The notes: generated from the sequence alone by a model not told the origin. A stretch of DNA of 12,277 nucleotides from Clostridiales bacterium (GCA_004557655.1 SFGJ01000031.1:1-12277), one strand, 5' to 3'. Shown: positions 1-6,298, counted from the first letter of the stretch. Numbers and translations: made by a program.

Positions 1-99
1 ACCCCTCCCATTCGTAATAATCGTGTTACTCGATGGTATTCGACAATTGCCGACCATCGCACGATCATCTCGGGAGGGGTAGTTACTTAACGATTGTTA
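1..99. repeat. Left terminal inverted repeat / replication origin
   Basis: Bases 1-99 are the exact reverse complement of 12179-12277; the match fails at base 100. With a protein-primed polymerase in the same molecule, these repeats are by analogy with phi29 the replication origins, with a terminal protein joined to each 5' end. The outer 80 bases form an imperfect palindrome: 1-9 (ACCCCTCCC) pairs with 72-80, 20-25 (ATCGTG) with 60-65, and 31-37 (CGATGGT) with 53-59, around a central CAATTG. The inner 19 bases are AT-rich and carry stop codons in all three frames for a gene running outward into the repeat. Confidence 0.97.
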
Positions 100-103
100 C
101 AAT

Positions 104-262
104 TCAAAAGGTTTCTTTGGAGATCTCCGGAGGCTGGTAATCCTCTACGAGTCTGTAGCCGTCTCCGTCCGGTCTTGCAGTCGTCAGCCAATCGAGATGG
201 TCTTTTATCCATTGATTCCAGGGCTCGTATATGATCTCGCCATCACGGATTAAAGCTTTCAT
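104..262 (-). CDS. Small 52-aa protein, last gene of the late unit (unknown function)
   Basis: A 52-codon gene starting with MKALIRDGEIIYEPWNQW and ending TGA at 104-106. It starts 10 bases after the stop of the fibre gene, and a GGGAG ribosome site lies about 5 bases before its ATG. It is rich in Trp, Asp and Glu, with no signal peptide or membrane segment. I do not recognise the family. Small proteins directly after a fibre gene are sometimes fibre chaperones or tail accessory proteins, but nothing in this sequence proves that. Its stop codon lies 4 bases from the terminal repeat, so it is the leftmost gene of the genome. The tight spacing and ribosome site make it a real gene despite its size. 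Confidence 0.75.
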   Translation of the reverse strand: MKALIRDGEIIYEPWNQWIKDHLDWLTTARPDGDGYRLVEDYQPPEISKETF

Positions 263-272
263 TTGTCTCCCT

Positions 273-1166
273 TCATGGTGTTTCTGTTACACTTATTAAT
301 GTTGTGTCTACATAGGTGCCGTCTTTTCTAAATACCCTTGCTACGATCTCCGTTGATGCCGTTTTACGGACTAACATCAGCCCGCCCAACACCTGCCCGT
401 TCATATCTCTAAACGATATTTGGATCTCTTTCCTTGTACCGTCATAAACAGAACGGTCGATACTCATATTCTGCAGCCAAAAATTAGTATAGTACTGTCC
501 GGTACCTCTACCAATTAAAAGCCGTGTAAATCTTTTATCGCCGTCAATCGTTTCCGACCCGTTTCTGTGCGCTACATTATTCGGCGCACTGTCTCCGGTC
601 TGACTCACCCAGTTAGCAGTGACCAGCGTCTTATCGGTCGCACCGGCAGCAGGATCCGCAGCGAAAGCCCTTCCCTGTGCGTCCCTCTCGACTCCTTTAT
701 ACGGGTCGGGCGTTGCGCTCATCTCGGGAATAGAAGCCCGTGCCGCGTTTATGTTTGTCTGCAATTCGTCATCTGCGGCCTTCCTGTCGTCCTGCTCCGT
801 TGTGATGGAATCGAAGCAGTCGTTTATCGTAGTCTTGCACCAGTTGATGTCTGTCTGAACGTTAAAATTCCCGTCGCTCGGAATATGCGCAGCATCCAGC
901 CCGACCGCTCCGGTCTGTCCGTTGACGCTCGAGACCGCCGCAGCCGGAAGCTTAGAGCTGTCGAGAGAGACCTCTATCCTGTGCCCGATCTGGTCGTTGT
1001 TGATGACAACGGCAGCGTCACCGCTGACGATATCCACGTTCCCGGCTCCGTCTCCCTCGACTCCGTTGATCGAGTGGAGTTTCTGGTCGAGCTTATCCCA
1101 TATCTCCGCAATTCTTTCCTTCAGGCGGCATATCGCACCGCCGTATGGCACATCCTGCCTTGGCAT
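273..1166 (-). CDS. Fibre / receptor-binding appendage protein
   Basis: A 297-aa protein that probably forms a trimeric fibre on the tail or head and contacts the host surface. The first 35 residues look like a short coiled coil (LKERIAEIWDKLDQKL). Two segments typical of phage fibre shafts follow: INGVEGDGAGNVDI near residues 33-46 and SSVNGQTGAVGLDAAHI near 79-95. A stretch near 198-214 (VAHRNGSETIDGDKRF) matches the common fibre theme 'H-x-G-x-E-x-I-x-G-x-K-x-F'. The last 80 residues are beta-rich and may be the binding head. The start is set by AAGGTGAT about 5 bases before the ATG. In phi29 the corresponding parts are the gp12 tail appendage and the gp8.5 head fibre; position after the tail knob favours a tail appendage. 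No hydrolase motif is visible. The upstream junction carries a relic of another tail-knob gene end, suggesting this gene was exchanged. Confidence 0.75.
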   Translation of the reverse strand: MPRQDVPYGGAICRLKERIAEIWDKLDQKLHSINGVEGDGAGNVDIVSGDAAVVINNDQIGHRIEVSLDSSKLPAAAVSSVNGQTGAVGLDAAHIPSDGNFNVQTDINWCKTTINDCFDSITTEQDDRKAADDELQTNINAARASIPEMSATPDPYKGVERDAQGRAFAADPAAGATDKTLVTANWVSQTGDSAPNNVAHRNGSETIDGDKRFTRLLIGRGTGQYYTNFWLQNMSIDRSVYDGTRKEIQISFRDMNGQVLGGLMLVRKTASTEIVARVFRKDGTYVDTTLISVTETP

Positions 1167-1185
1167 TCTATCACCTTATCACATT

Positions 1186-1218
1186 TCAACTAATTAAATC
1201 AATATGCACACCATGAGC
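1186..1218 (-). pseudogene. Relic second copy of the tail-knob gene's 3' end
   Basis: On the minus strand these 33 bases encode AHGVHIDLIS and a TGA stop. They repeat, exactly 66 bases downstream and in the same frame, the true tail-knob ending ARGVHIDLIV-stop at 1252-1284. By my count 24 of 33 bases and 8 of 10 residues agree, and several differences are synonymous (ATC/ATT, GAC/GAT, CTC/TTA). The pattern suggests an end descended from a related tail-knob gene rather than a fresh duplication. It lies between the tail-knob and fibre genes and has no start of its own. Reading through the TGA at 1252-1254 would add 21 residues ending in this copy. Confidence 0.6.
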
Positions 1219-1238
1219 AATCGGAGGATTACGCAAGC

Positions 1239-1275
1239 GTGCATATCTACCTCATACAATGAGGTCGATATGCAC
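1239..1275. repeat. 37-nt near-perfect palindrome over the tail-knob stop codon
   Basis: GTGCATATC (1239-1247) pairs with GATATGCAC (1267-1275). Inside, ACCTCAT (1249-1255) pairs with ATGAGGT (1259-1265) around a 3-base loop. Only one position pair (1248/1266) is unpaired. In the leftward mRNA this hairpin spans the last five tail-knob codons, its TGA, and bases beyond. It could pause transcription, protect mRNA ends, or be a recombination site at the gene junction. The sequence does not decide among these. Confidence 0.7.
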
Positions 1276-2985
1276 ACCGCGAGCGAACAGCGACGCGATA
1301 TACTCCTTACCTTCCTTCGGAATATCGCCTTTGACCCTCAGTCCTTCGATACGGAGCGGTCCTCCTGCACTTATTAGGCTGGTACAGTCTACGACGTAGG
1401 TATCCGTATCATACCCTAACTCTTCCTGCTCTACTTCTATCTCGGCGAGGCTTACCGGGTCCCTGACCATGGTCAGCATGTTCCACCCGATCATCGAGCC
1501 GTACGGCTGAATGATACCGTCATATCCTCCTGCATTGACGATCATACCGGCCGTCTGTCTGCTGGTCAGGGTGTCCACGCTGCGCTGTTCCCTGGAATCG
1601 AATTCCCCGGCCGTGAAGTAATTGACGGCGGTTCCGATTATGCCGCTGGCGAGTCCCGCAACGGCTCCGATCGCGGTCCCCGCTCCCGGAGCGGCCGCAG
1701 TCCCTGCGAGAGCTCCGCCTATCGCCTGCGTTCCGATGCCTGCGATACCGTTAACGGCGCTCCGGTCCCTTTGGATGGCCTTCTGCTGGAGATCATAATC
1801 GCGCTGGCCGCTGTATGTGTATGAACTCCATGCATTCTCCGTCACCGGCAGCGATGGCAGCGGGAAGGAGAAAAACCTTCCTTCGGCTCCTTTCCTTTCC
1901 TCGATGGGTACGTTAGTACCCCCGAGGTAGACGCACAACGCAGCTGCGGATGTGCCGATGTCGAACCATGTGACGATCGTTTTGAACGATATTCCCCAGG
2001 GTGCCGTGAACATCTCCGCGCCGGTCGGGTCGGTGAATACGATCTTATGTCTGTCGTCCGTCTGTACACTCTCTGCCAGGGTCTTGGTGTTGGTGTTACC
2101 GGATAAGACGTTCGTGACCTCGTAGACGCTGGCGCCGGCGAGATCCCTCACCTTTCCGTACGTCCAAGGTCTGAAAGGAGTCAGCCAGAATCCTTGTATC
2201 CTCGACGGGTCGATTCCCATCGCCTCCTCGATCTGTCCGGTGTAGATGATGGACCAATCGGGCGAATCTTTGGCGGCTCCGGATATCTTCTCTCCTATCG
2301 GCCAGAAATAATAGACTATGCCCGTGACGACTTCCGACGGAGGCGCTCCGGATGTTTTTGTCGTGCACATGATCGCCCACCAGGTACTTGTGTTCAAATG
2401 AGGGTCGCGGTCGTCGATGATGCTTTTCGCATTATCGAGTAACCATTTCCTCGGAGCCGACGAGGACGGCCTGGCGAAGGAGGCAGGACCTTTTATCAGC
2501 CTTCCGGCTCCGATGCTGACCTTACGAGGACTCCAGTTCTTCTGCGCCGCAGGCTCTCCGGCGATCTGGAACCAATTGTAATCGGTCCAGGTGAGCCACC
2601 AATCGACATGCCATCTTATCCGGGTGTTAGGCTGGGGCCCCTTGGTCGCAACCGGTTCGGCGTCGTCGATCCATCCATAGACGAAGGTGTAAGCGCCTGC
2701 GGTGTTGAGCTTGGATAACCTTATCACGATGAGTTTTGGAGTCTCGAACAATTTGACGCCGGTGAATTCGTCCCATGTGATCTCGAGTTCCATCTCTTGG
2801 AATTCCTTTCCCTTACGAGGCTGTACATCTGTGAAGTTGTAAAGTTTGTCAGCGTCTTTAGCGAAGCTCTTAAAGTTGGTCCTGGATGCGGTCGCGGTGA
2901 AGTAGGGTTTATGTAGATCGTCCTCCTCGTAGACCGTCGTCCCGATGGTGAGTTTTGAGTATATTTTTACATCCGGAAATATCAT
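1252..2985 (-). CDS. Tail knob / distal tail tube protein (phi29 gp9-like)
   Basis: A 577-aa protein, close to phi29 gp9 (about 600 aa), forming the hexameric tail knob that opens the membrane for DNA entry. Key evidence is a Gly/Ala-rich hydrophobic stretch at residues 411-455 (with GIAGIGTQAIGGALAG near its start). It sits where gp9 has its long hydrophobic, pore-forming loops. The C-terminus also resembles gp9: a Gly-Tyr segment near 524, then GLRVKGDIP (548-556) and a final helix SLFARGVHIDL. The start chosen is ATG 2985 (MIFPDVKIYSKL), five bases after the TGA of the upstream gene. Longer extensions of the frame run through the collar gene and have out-of-frame-like Arg/Ser composition. 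No strong ribosome site is seen, so translation is probably coupled. Homology is inferred from pattern and position, not from a search. Confidence 0.82.
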   Translation of the reverse strand: MIFPDVKIYSKLTIGTTVYEEDDLHKPYFTATASRTNFKSFAKDADKLYNFTDVQPRKGKEFQEMELEITWDEFTGVKLFETPKLIVIRLSKLNTAGAYTFVYGWIDDAEPVATKGPQPNTRIRWHVDWWLTWTDYNWFQIAGEPAAQKNWSPRKVSIGAGRLIKGPASFARPSSSAPRKWLLDNAKSIIDDRDPHLNTSTWWAIMCTTKTSGAPPSEVVTGIVYYFWPIGEKISGAAKDSPDWSIIYTGQIEEAMGIDPSRIQGFWLTPFRPWTYGKVRDLAGASVYEVTNVLSGNTNTKTLAESVQTDDRHKIVFTDPTGAEMFTAPWGISFKTIVTWFDIGTSAAALCVYLGGTNVPIEERKGAEGRFFSFPLPSLPVTENAWSSYTYSGQRDYDLQQKAIQRDRSAVNGIAGIGTQAIGGALAGTAAAPGAGTAIGAVAGLASGIIGTAVNYFTAGEFDSREQRSVDTLTSRQTAGMIVNAGGYDGIIQPYGSMIGWNMLTMVRDPVSLAEIEVEQEELGYDTDTYVVDCTSLISAGGPLRIEGLRVKGDIPKEGKEYIASLFARGVHIDLIV

Positions 2986-2989
2986 GCTA

Positions 2990-3511
2990 TCAGAGACCCC
3001 AGTAGAATAGCTTATCGAATTCGGCCGCCCAGGTCTCGAACGGGTTTTGGACCGCGTCGGCATATTGCCGCACGGTCTCCGGCTCGAGACCGCCGTAGCT
3101 CTGCTGTTCATAGTCCGTCCGGTTCTGCTCGGCGAGGAAATTCTCGGCAAGCTTGACGCCGCTGGGTGTCTCCGGCGGGTCATATGTGCGGTTGACCGAG
3201 TTACTGACTATCTTTCCGTCGGAGAGATCGACGCTCTCGGCAGCCTCGAGCCTGGTCTTATACTCTGTGTAGACCCTCATCTTTATGTCGTATCTCCCGG
3301 AGATCTCGTCAGCGCGTGCCTTCATGCAGCGTATCCAATACTCTTCATTGTCGTTTCCGAGGCCGGTGTCGTGGAACCGGTCCCACAATGCGAGGCGTTT
3401 CTCCGCGGCGTATTTGTCCGTCTCCGGAATAATGCGCTCGAAGATGTCGTAAGGGTCGGTGCCGCGGTTTTGGATTGAGTAAGGCGTCGGGACGCAATAA
3501 CAAGGCGACAT
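2990..3511 (-). CDS. Lower collar / tail connector protein (phi29 gp11-like)
   Basis: A 173-aa soluble protein between the portal-side genes and the tail knob. By position and C-terminal features it is likely the lower collar that joins portal to tail. Around residues 100-125 there is a segment YDPPETPSG followed by LAENFLAEQNRTD, resembling the Asp-Thr-Pro-rich part of gp11-type collars. The end reads NPFETWAAEFDKLF, like the terminal helix of that family. It is much shorter than phi29 gp11 (about 290 aa), so it would be a reduced version. The ATG at 3511 follows the stop of the upstream gene by one base, indicating coupled translation, and its own TGA lies five bases before the tail-knob ATG. 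Alternative: another head-completion protein. Confidence 0.6.
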   Translation of the reverse strand: MSPCYCVPTPYSIQNRGTDPYDIFERIIPETDKYAAEKRLALWDRFHDTGLGNDNEEYWIRCMKARADEISGRYDIKMRVYTEYKTRLEAAESVDLSDGKIVSNSVNRTYDPPETPSGVKLAENFLAEQNRTDYEQQSYGGLEPETVRQYADAVQNPFETWAAEFDKLFYWGL

Positions 3512-3512
3512 A

Positions 3513-3755
3513 TCATATCAACCCCAGGAACGACGCCCATCCGGTGGGAAGGAGCGCACCCAATGCGACAATGAGCCCGCCGACCTTGAACCAAAGTCTC
3601 CGGGTGTCTTCCGAGTTGGTCTTCTCACAGCGGCGGAGCTCCGCACGGAGGACGTCGACATCGTGCGAGAGGTCCTCGATGTGGCGCACTGCTCCGCAGG
3701 TCTTACCGGTACATGAACAACCTTCTTGGATGGGTATCTCGAGATCATTCTTCAT
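3513..3755 (-). CDS. Small membrane protein with coiled coil, holin-like (XhlA-type layout)
   Basis: An 80-aa protein with a short Cys-rich N-terminus (CSCTGKTC), a charged coiled coil (VRHIEDLSHDVDVLRAELRR) and one C-terminal membrane helix (VGGLIVALGALLPTGWASFLGLI). Coiled coil, Lys/Arg-Trp, then a single C-terminal helix is the layout of XhlA-type holin accessory proteins. It could therefore help open the cell membrane at lysis, or be a virion membrane-contact protein. AGGAGG at 3765-3770 is 9 bases from the ATG at 3755 but only 3 from an alternative ATG at 3761 that adds two residues; I chose 3755. It overlaps the portal gene's end. It sits inside the head-tail cluster, unusual for a lysis gene, and no lysin accompanies it. 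Confidence 0.65.
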   Translation of the reverse strand: MKNDLEIPIQEGCSCTGKTCGAVRHIEDLSHDVDVLRAELRRCEKTNSEDTRRLWFKVGGLIVALGALLPTGWASFLGLI

Positions 3756-4608
3756 TATCATCTTCCTCCTTATCGGGCCTCGTCTTAGCAGCGTCGTCCA
3801 TCAGTCCGGGCGCAGGCTCCACCCTCAATCCGGGCAGGACGTCCTGCACCTCCTCGCAGAATCTCCTCCTGATCTCCAAGTCCCTCTCGAGGCGAAGCCT
3901 CAGCTCCTGCGCTATGCTCAGGGTCTCCTCCGGACTGACTCCGGACGCCTTCTCCGTGCCTGCGGATTTTATGCCGAACCTAGCGAGGATCTCGCAGTCG
4001 ATGTCGTTGATGGTTTTTATCAAGGATTCGGTGTGGTCCTTCGCTCCGAGGTCCAGGGCCTTGGCGTCCATGGAGGCCCGATCAAGCGTGAAGATCCTCG
4101 GCTTGTAGCCGTCGACCGCCTGGCCGCACTCCTTGACGTTGAGTTCGGCGCCTACGGTGCCCTGGATGATGACCGGTTGGGACATTCCCATTATGTTGGT
4201 CTTCATACAGCGCCATGCGTCGGCCATGAGCTCGCATAGAGGCTCGATCTCGTCCTGCGGGACGTTGGGGATGTGGACCGTAGGCCCGTCGTGGGCTTGC
4301 AGCCATCCGTCGGGGATCTGCACCCCGTCGCACTTGGGGAACCAGTTAAGGGGTTGGCCGTAGATGCCGGTAAGTCCTACGGAACCTCCGGCAAGCTGCA
4401 TCGAGCCGAAGGCCTCCGCCGTTCCGAGGAGGCCGTAGCGGAAGAGCATACGCTCCGGCCAGTCGACGGGCATCCCCTCCGGTCCTCTCAGCCAGCGGAA
4501 GCGGGCGGAGAAGACATCCTCATAATGGTTTACGAGGTCGTAGGCTCCGAGCTCCTCCGCCTCCCTGCGCTGTCCCTTGGTGTTGATCGAGAGGGGACGG
4601 TCCGTCAT
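3745..4608 (-). CDS. Portal / head-tail connector (phi29 gp10-like)
   Basis: A 287-aa protein, near phi29 gp10 (309 aa), expected to form the dodecameric ring through which DNA enters and leaves the capsid. Gp10-like segments appear in order. First an N-terminal helix and FRWLRGPEGMPVDWPERMLFRYG (residues 37-59), corresponding to the 'W-x-x-x-P ... E-x-x-L-F-x-x-G' part. Then GQPLNWFP (84-91), and FGIKSAGTEKASGVSPEE (211-228), which aligns with the 'GINN..KKERLV..EV' region. A long Arg/Glu helix (230-255) and PGLRVE (259-264) follow. The tail is strongly acidic (EEDDNEE). A GAGGAG ribosome site lies about 8 bases before ATG 4608. It starts one base after the EF-hand gene's stop, so the two are coupled. 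Confidence 0.85.
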   Translation of the reverse strand: MTDRPLSINTKGQRREAEELGAYDLVNHYEDVFSARFRWLRGPEGMPVDWPERMLFRYGLLGTAEAFGSMQLAGGSVGLTGIYGQPLNWFPKCDGVQIPDGWLQAHDGPTVHIPNVPQDEIEPLCELMADAWRCMKTNIMGMSQPVIIQGTVGAELNVKECGQAVDGYKPRIFTLDRASMDAKALDLGAKDHTESLIKTINDIDCEILARFGIKSAGTEKASGVSPEETLSIAQELRLRLERDLEIRRRFCEEVQDVLPGLRVEPAPGLMDDAAKTRPDKEEDDNEE

Positions 4609-4609
4609 A

Positions 4610-4789
4610 TTACGGTCTCCTCATCATGATAGAGGATTTGAGGCTGGATTTCGCGTCCTTTCCGTAACGCTTCAGCACGTCACGGACCTCGCCGATGGTG
4701 ATGAACCCATCCACGTCCGCGTCGAGTTTCTCCAGGATACCGATGAGGGTGTCCTTGGGGATACCTATCTTCCAGATGTTCGCGCACAT
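4610..4789 (-). CDS. 59-aa EF-hand protein between capsid and portal genes
   Basis: A short protein with one complete canonical calcium-binding EF-hand loop at residues 23-34, DADVDGFITIGE (Asp at 1, 3 and 5, Gly at 6, Ile at 8, Glu at 12). The loop is flanked by helices KDTLIGILEKL and VRDVLKRYG. The end is basic. EF-hand loops bind Ca2+ in many families, and the same loop occurs in dockerin-type repeats, where two copies are usual; here there is only one, so it may dimerise. The start ATG 4789 has GAGGTG 8 bases upstream, overlapping the capsid gene's stop. Genomic position suggests a virion component, such as a capsid decoration or head-completion protein. I know of no phi29 counterpart. 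Confidence 0.8.
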   Translation of the reverse strand: MCANIWKIGIPKDTLIGILEKLDADVDGFITIGEVRDVLKRYGKDAKSSLKSSIMMRRP

Positions 4790-4800
4790 GATGATGCACC

Positions 4801-5919
4801 TCAGGCGGTGTTGAAAAGCACGCCGCAGGCGGGGTTTCCGCGGTACACTCCGAGGGCGGAAGCTCCGGCAAGGTTGTAACCGGTCATCCTCTGTTCGGTA
4901 CATCTCTGGCTCTCGATGTTGTCCCATGCGATCTGTTCGGAGAGCGAATCCCTGTCCAGGAGTACTGCCCCGAGCCTCTTCTTACTGTAGGATGTGTTGG
5001 TCGGAAGCTCGGCGAAGGCGGGGATCTCCACGATCTCGGCGAAGGTCCTGAGGAATTCGCGCGCGGTCCTGGTGGGTATCTGCTTGGCCGCACCGTCGAG
5101 GGCCCACGCGTTATCAAGTGCGTTAAGTACCCTGGTCTCCATGATGAGCAGCGGGGCCTCCATGCAGAACGTGTTTATCCCGAGCTTGGAGTAGGCGGTT
5201 CCCTCCTCCATCATCTCGGCCGCGCGGTCCTGGAGGGTCTTGACCAGGCTCATGGCGTCGGATGCGTTCGCGAATGCGGGGAGGCTTCCCTGCGTCAATG
5301 CGGGCATCACGATGCCGGTATCCGCGATCTGTCCGGCGTAACCCTTGATGTTGGGCGCGTAGGTGACGGAGTTACCGGTCCCGTCGGAGCTCTCGTGGCT
5401 GGATACGTTCCTGGTACCGTCGATGACGTCGGAAACGAGCTGGATCTCGGCGTTCCTCTTGAGCCCGGCGAGGGTCTTGTAGGGAGTGCGGAGCTTCTGA
5501 GCGACGTAATCCCCGACCTCCGCGGCGGAAAATACGTTCTGGCTGATCTCACGGTCCCACACGGATATGTTGAGGCTCCACGCGAGGTTTATCACATCGA
5601 GCTGGCCGACTGCGGCCGCGTTCCCGTAGGGGACGCATCTTCCGGACTGTTTGGCGTTGACTGCCCCATCCATAAAGCCGATATGCTCGATACCGGCGCC
5701 GTAAGGCATGCCGCCTTTTTTGAAATATGCGTCAAGGTTCCCCTCTTTGATCCTGGTCTCGTGCACGATGATCTTGGAGATCTTAGGCAGCAAGCCCTGC
5801 ACGGCGGCGATGTTGGCGAGCTTGGTGGCCGTGACCTCCTCCTCGAAGGCCATGACAGGCTCGTTCTTTCTTATCCCGGAGGCTATCTCCTGACCTGCGA
5901 ATTTGTCAAAACCGGACAT
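4801..5919 (-). CDS. Major capsid protein, HK97 fold (phi29 gp8-like)
   Basis: A 372-aa protein that forms the icosahedral or prolate shell. It keeps gp8-like landmarks: the KISKIIVHETRIKEG...FKKGGMPYGAGIEHI stretch (residues 46-80) parallels the segment of phi29 gp8 that reads 'FKKGQIPLGRTIEEI'. A C-terminal part starting RLGAVLLDRDSL corresponds to its 'LEAVLVDKDW' region. It ends soon after, so the C-terminal Ig-like (BIG2) domain of phi29 gp8 (about 448 aa) is missing. ATG 5919 is preferred over a GTG at 5928 because AGGAG sits 8 bases before the ATG and would overlap the GTG. It follows the scaffold stop by five bases, the scaffold-capsid order seen in phi29. Confidence 0.88.
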   Translation of the reverse strand: MSGFDKFAGQEIASGIRKNEPVMAFEEEVTATKLANIAAVQGLLPKISKIIVHETRIKEGNLDAYFKKGGMPYGAGIEHIGFMDGAVNAKQSGRCVPYGNAAAVGQLDVINLAWSLNISVWDREISQNVFSAAEVGDYVAQKLRTPYKTLAGLKRNAEIQLVSDVIDGTRNVSSHESSDGTGNSVTYAPNIKGYAGQIADTGIVMPALTQGSLPAFANASDAMSLVKTLQDRAAEMMEEGTAYSKLGINTFCMEAPLLIMETRVLNALDNAWALDGAAKQIPTRTAREFLRTFAEIVEIPAFAELPTNTSYSKKRLGAVLLDRDSLSEQIAWDNIESQRCTEQRMTGYNLAGASALGVYRGNPACGVLFNTA

Positions 5920-5924
5920 TGTAC

Positions 5925-6209
5925 TCACTCCTTCTTAACGCGGAAGCCGAGCGATTCCATCGCACGCTCGTACGACTCGTCGAATTCTCTCTTTTTAGTC
6001 TCGATCTCGTCCTTCTTGGTGGCGTTGGCCTTGGCCGCCTCGCCGGAGAGGGCGGTTATCTTCTGGTCGAAGCCCTTGGATCTCTCCTCGAGGGCGTTGA
6101 CCTTCTCGATCAGTGCGACATTCGCCGCCTTAAGCTCGTCGATGATCTTGCCATAATCGACGGCGCCGCCGGCCGGGATTCCTTCGTCGGGTGGATTTCC
6201 TGCTGTCAT
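5925..6209 (-). CDS. Scaffolding protein (phi29 gp7-like)
   Basis: A 94-aa, highly charged, helical protein; phi29 gp7 is 98 aa. After a Pro/Gly-rich N-terminus, residues 20-85 form a heptad-rich coiled coil (IIDELKAANVALIEKVNALEE and on), with a basic end FRVKKE. It would guide capsid assembly and then leave the prohead. The start ATG 6209 has AGGTGA 5-6 bases upstream. The open frame continues upstream to 6476, but that part crosses the promoter region and is not coding. It is the first gene of the leftward unit and its stop lies five bases before the capsid gene. Confidence 0.82.
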   Translation of the reverse strand: MTAGNPPDEGIPAGGAVDYGKIIDELKAANVALIEKVNALEERSKGFDQKITALSGEAAKANATKKDEIETKKREFDESYERAMESLGFRVKKE

Positions 6210-6229
6210 GTTATCACCTTGCGCGTTTG

Positions 6230-6298
6230 CCGAGGGATGATGTCGAAAGCATGCGACCGTGCGGATCAGGGGTCTCCTGCGCTTTTCCGCTCCCTCGG
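6230..6298 (-). other. Structured 5' leader of the late mRNA
   Basis: CCGAGGGA at 6230-6237 pairs perfectly over 8 bp with TCCCTCGG at 6291-6298. Inside are smaller helices: GCGGA/TCCGC (6261-6265 with 6286-6290) and CAGG/CCTG (6267-6270 with 6276-6279). The start site predicted from the upstream TATA box falls near 6298, so the leftward transcript would begin at the 5' base of this closed fold. The scaffold ribosome site lies just after it. It may stabilise the mRNA or tune translation. Confidence 0.45.

Noticed and set aside
1190..1197. TTTAATTA on the minus strand as a separate promoter for the fibre gene
   Set aside because: Too far from the archaeal TATA consensus and only about 25 bases from the ATG; not enough to call.
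1231..1240. Ten-base match ACGCAAGCGT shared with 9260-9269
   Set aside because: Short, with no matching flanks; chance repeat.
1186..1284. Diversity-generating retroelement-like template/variable pair
   Set aside because: Differences between the two copies are not confined to adenines and no reverse transcriptase is present.
2986..3183. 66-codon N-terminal extension of the tail-knob frame
   Set aside because: It lies wholly within the collar gene in another frame and is Arg/Ser-rich, unlike the rest of the protein; ATG 2985 follows the collar stop as expected for coupled genes.
3475..4239. Long plus-strand open frame of 254 codons opposite portal and membrane-protein genes
   Set aside because: It runs antisense to well-supported genes with their own ribosome sites, and its composition (Ser/Arg-rich, no domain logic) is that of a shadow frame in GC-rich DNA.
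5395..6156. Plus-strand open frame of 253 codons opposite the capsid and scaffold genes
   Set aside because: Antisense to genes with clear phi29-like features; no promoter or ribosome site supports it.
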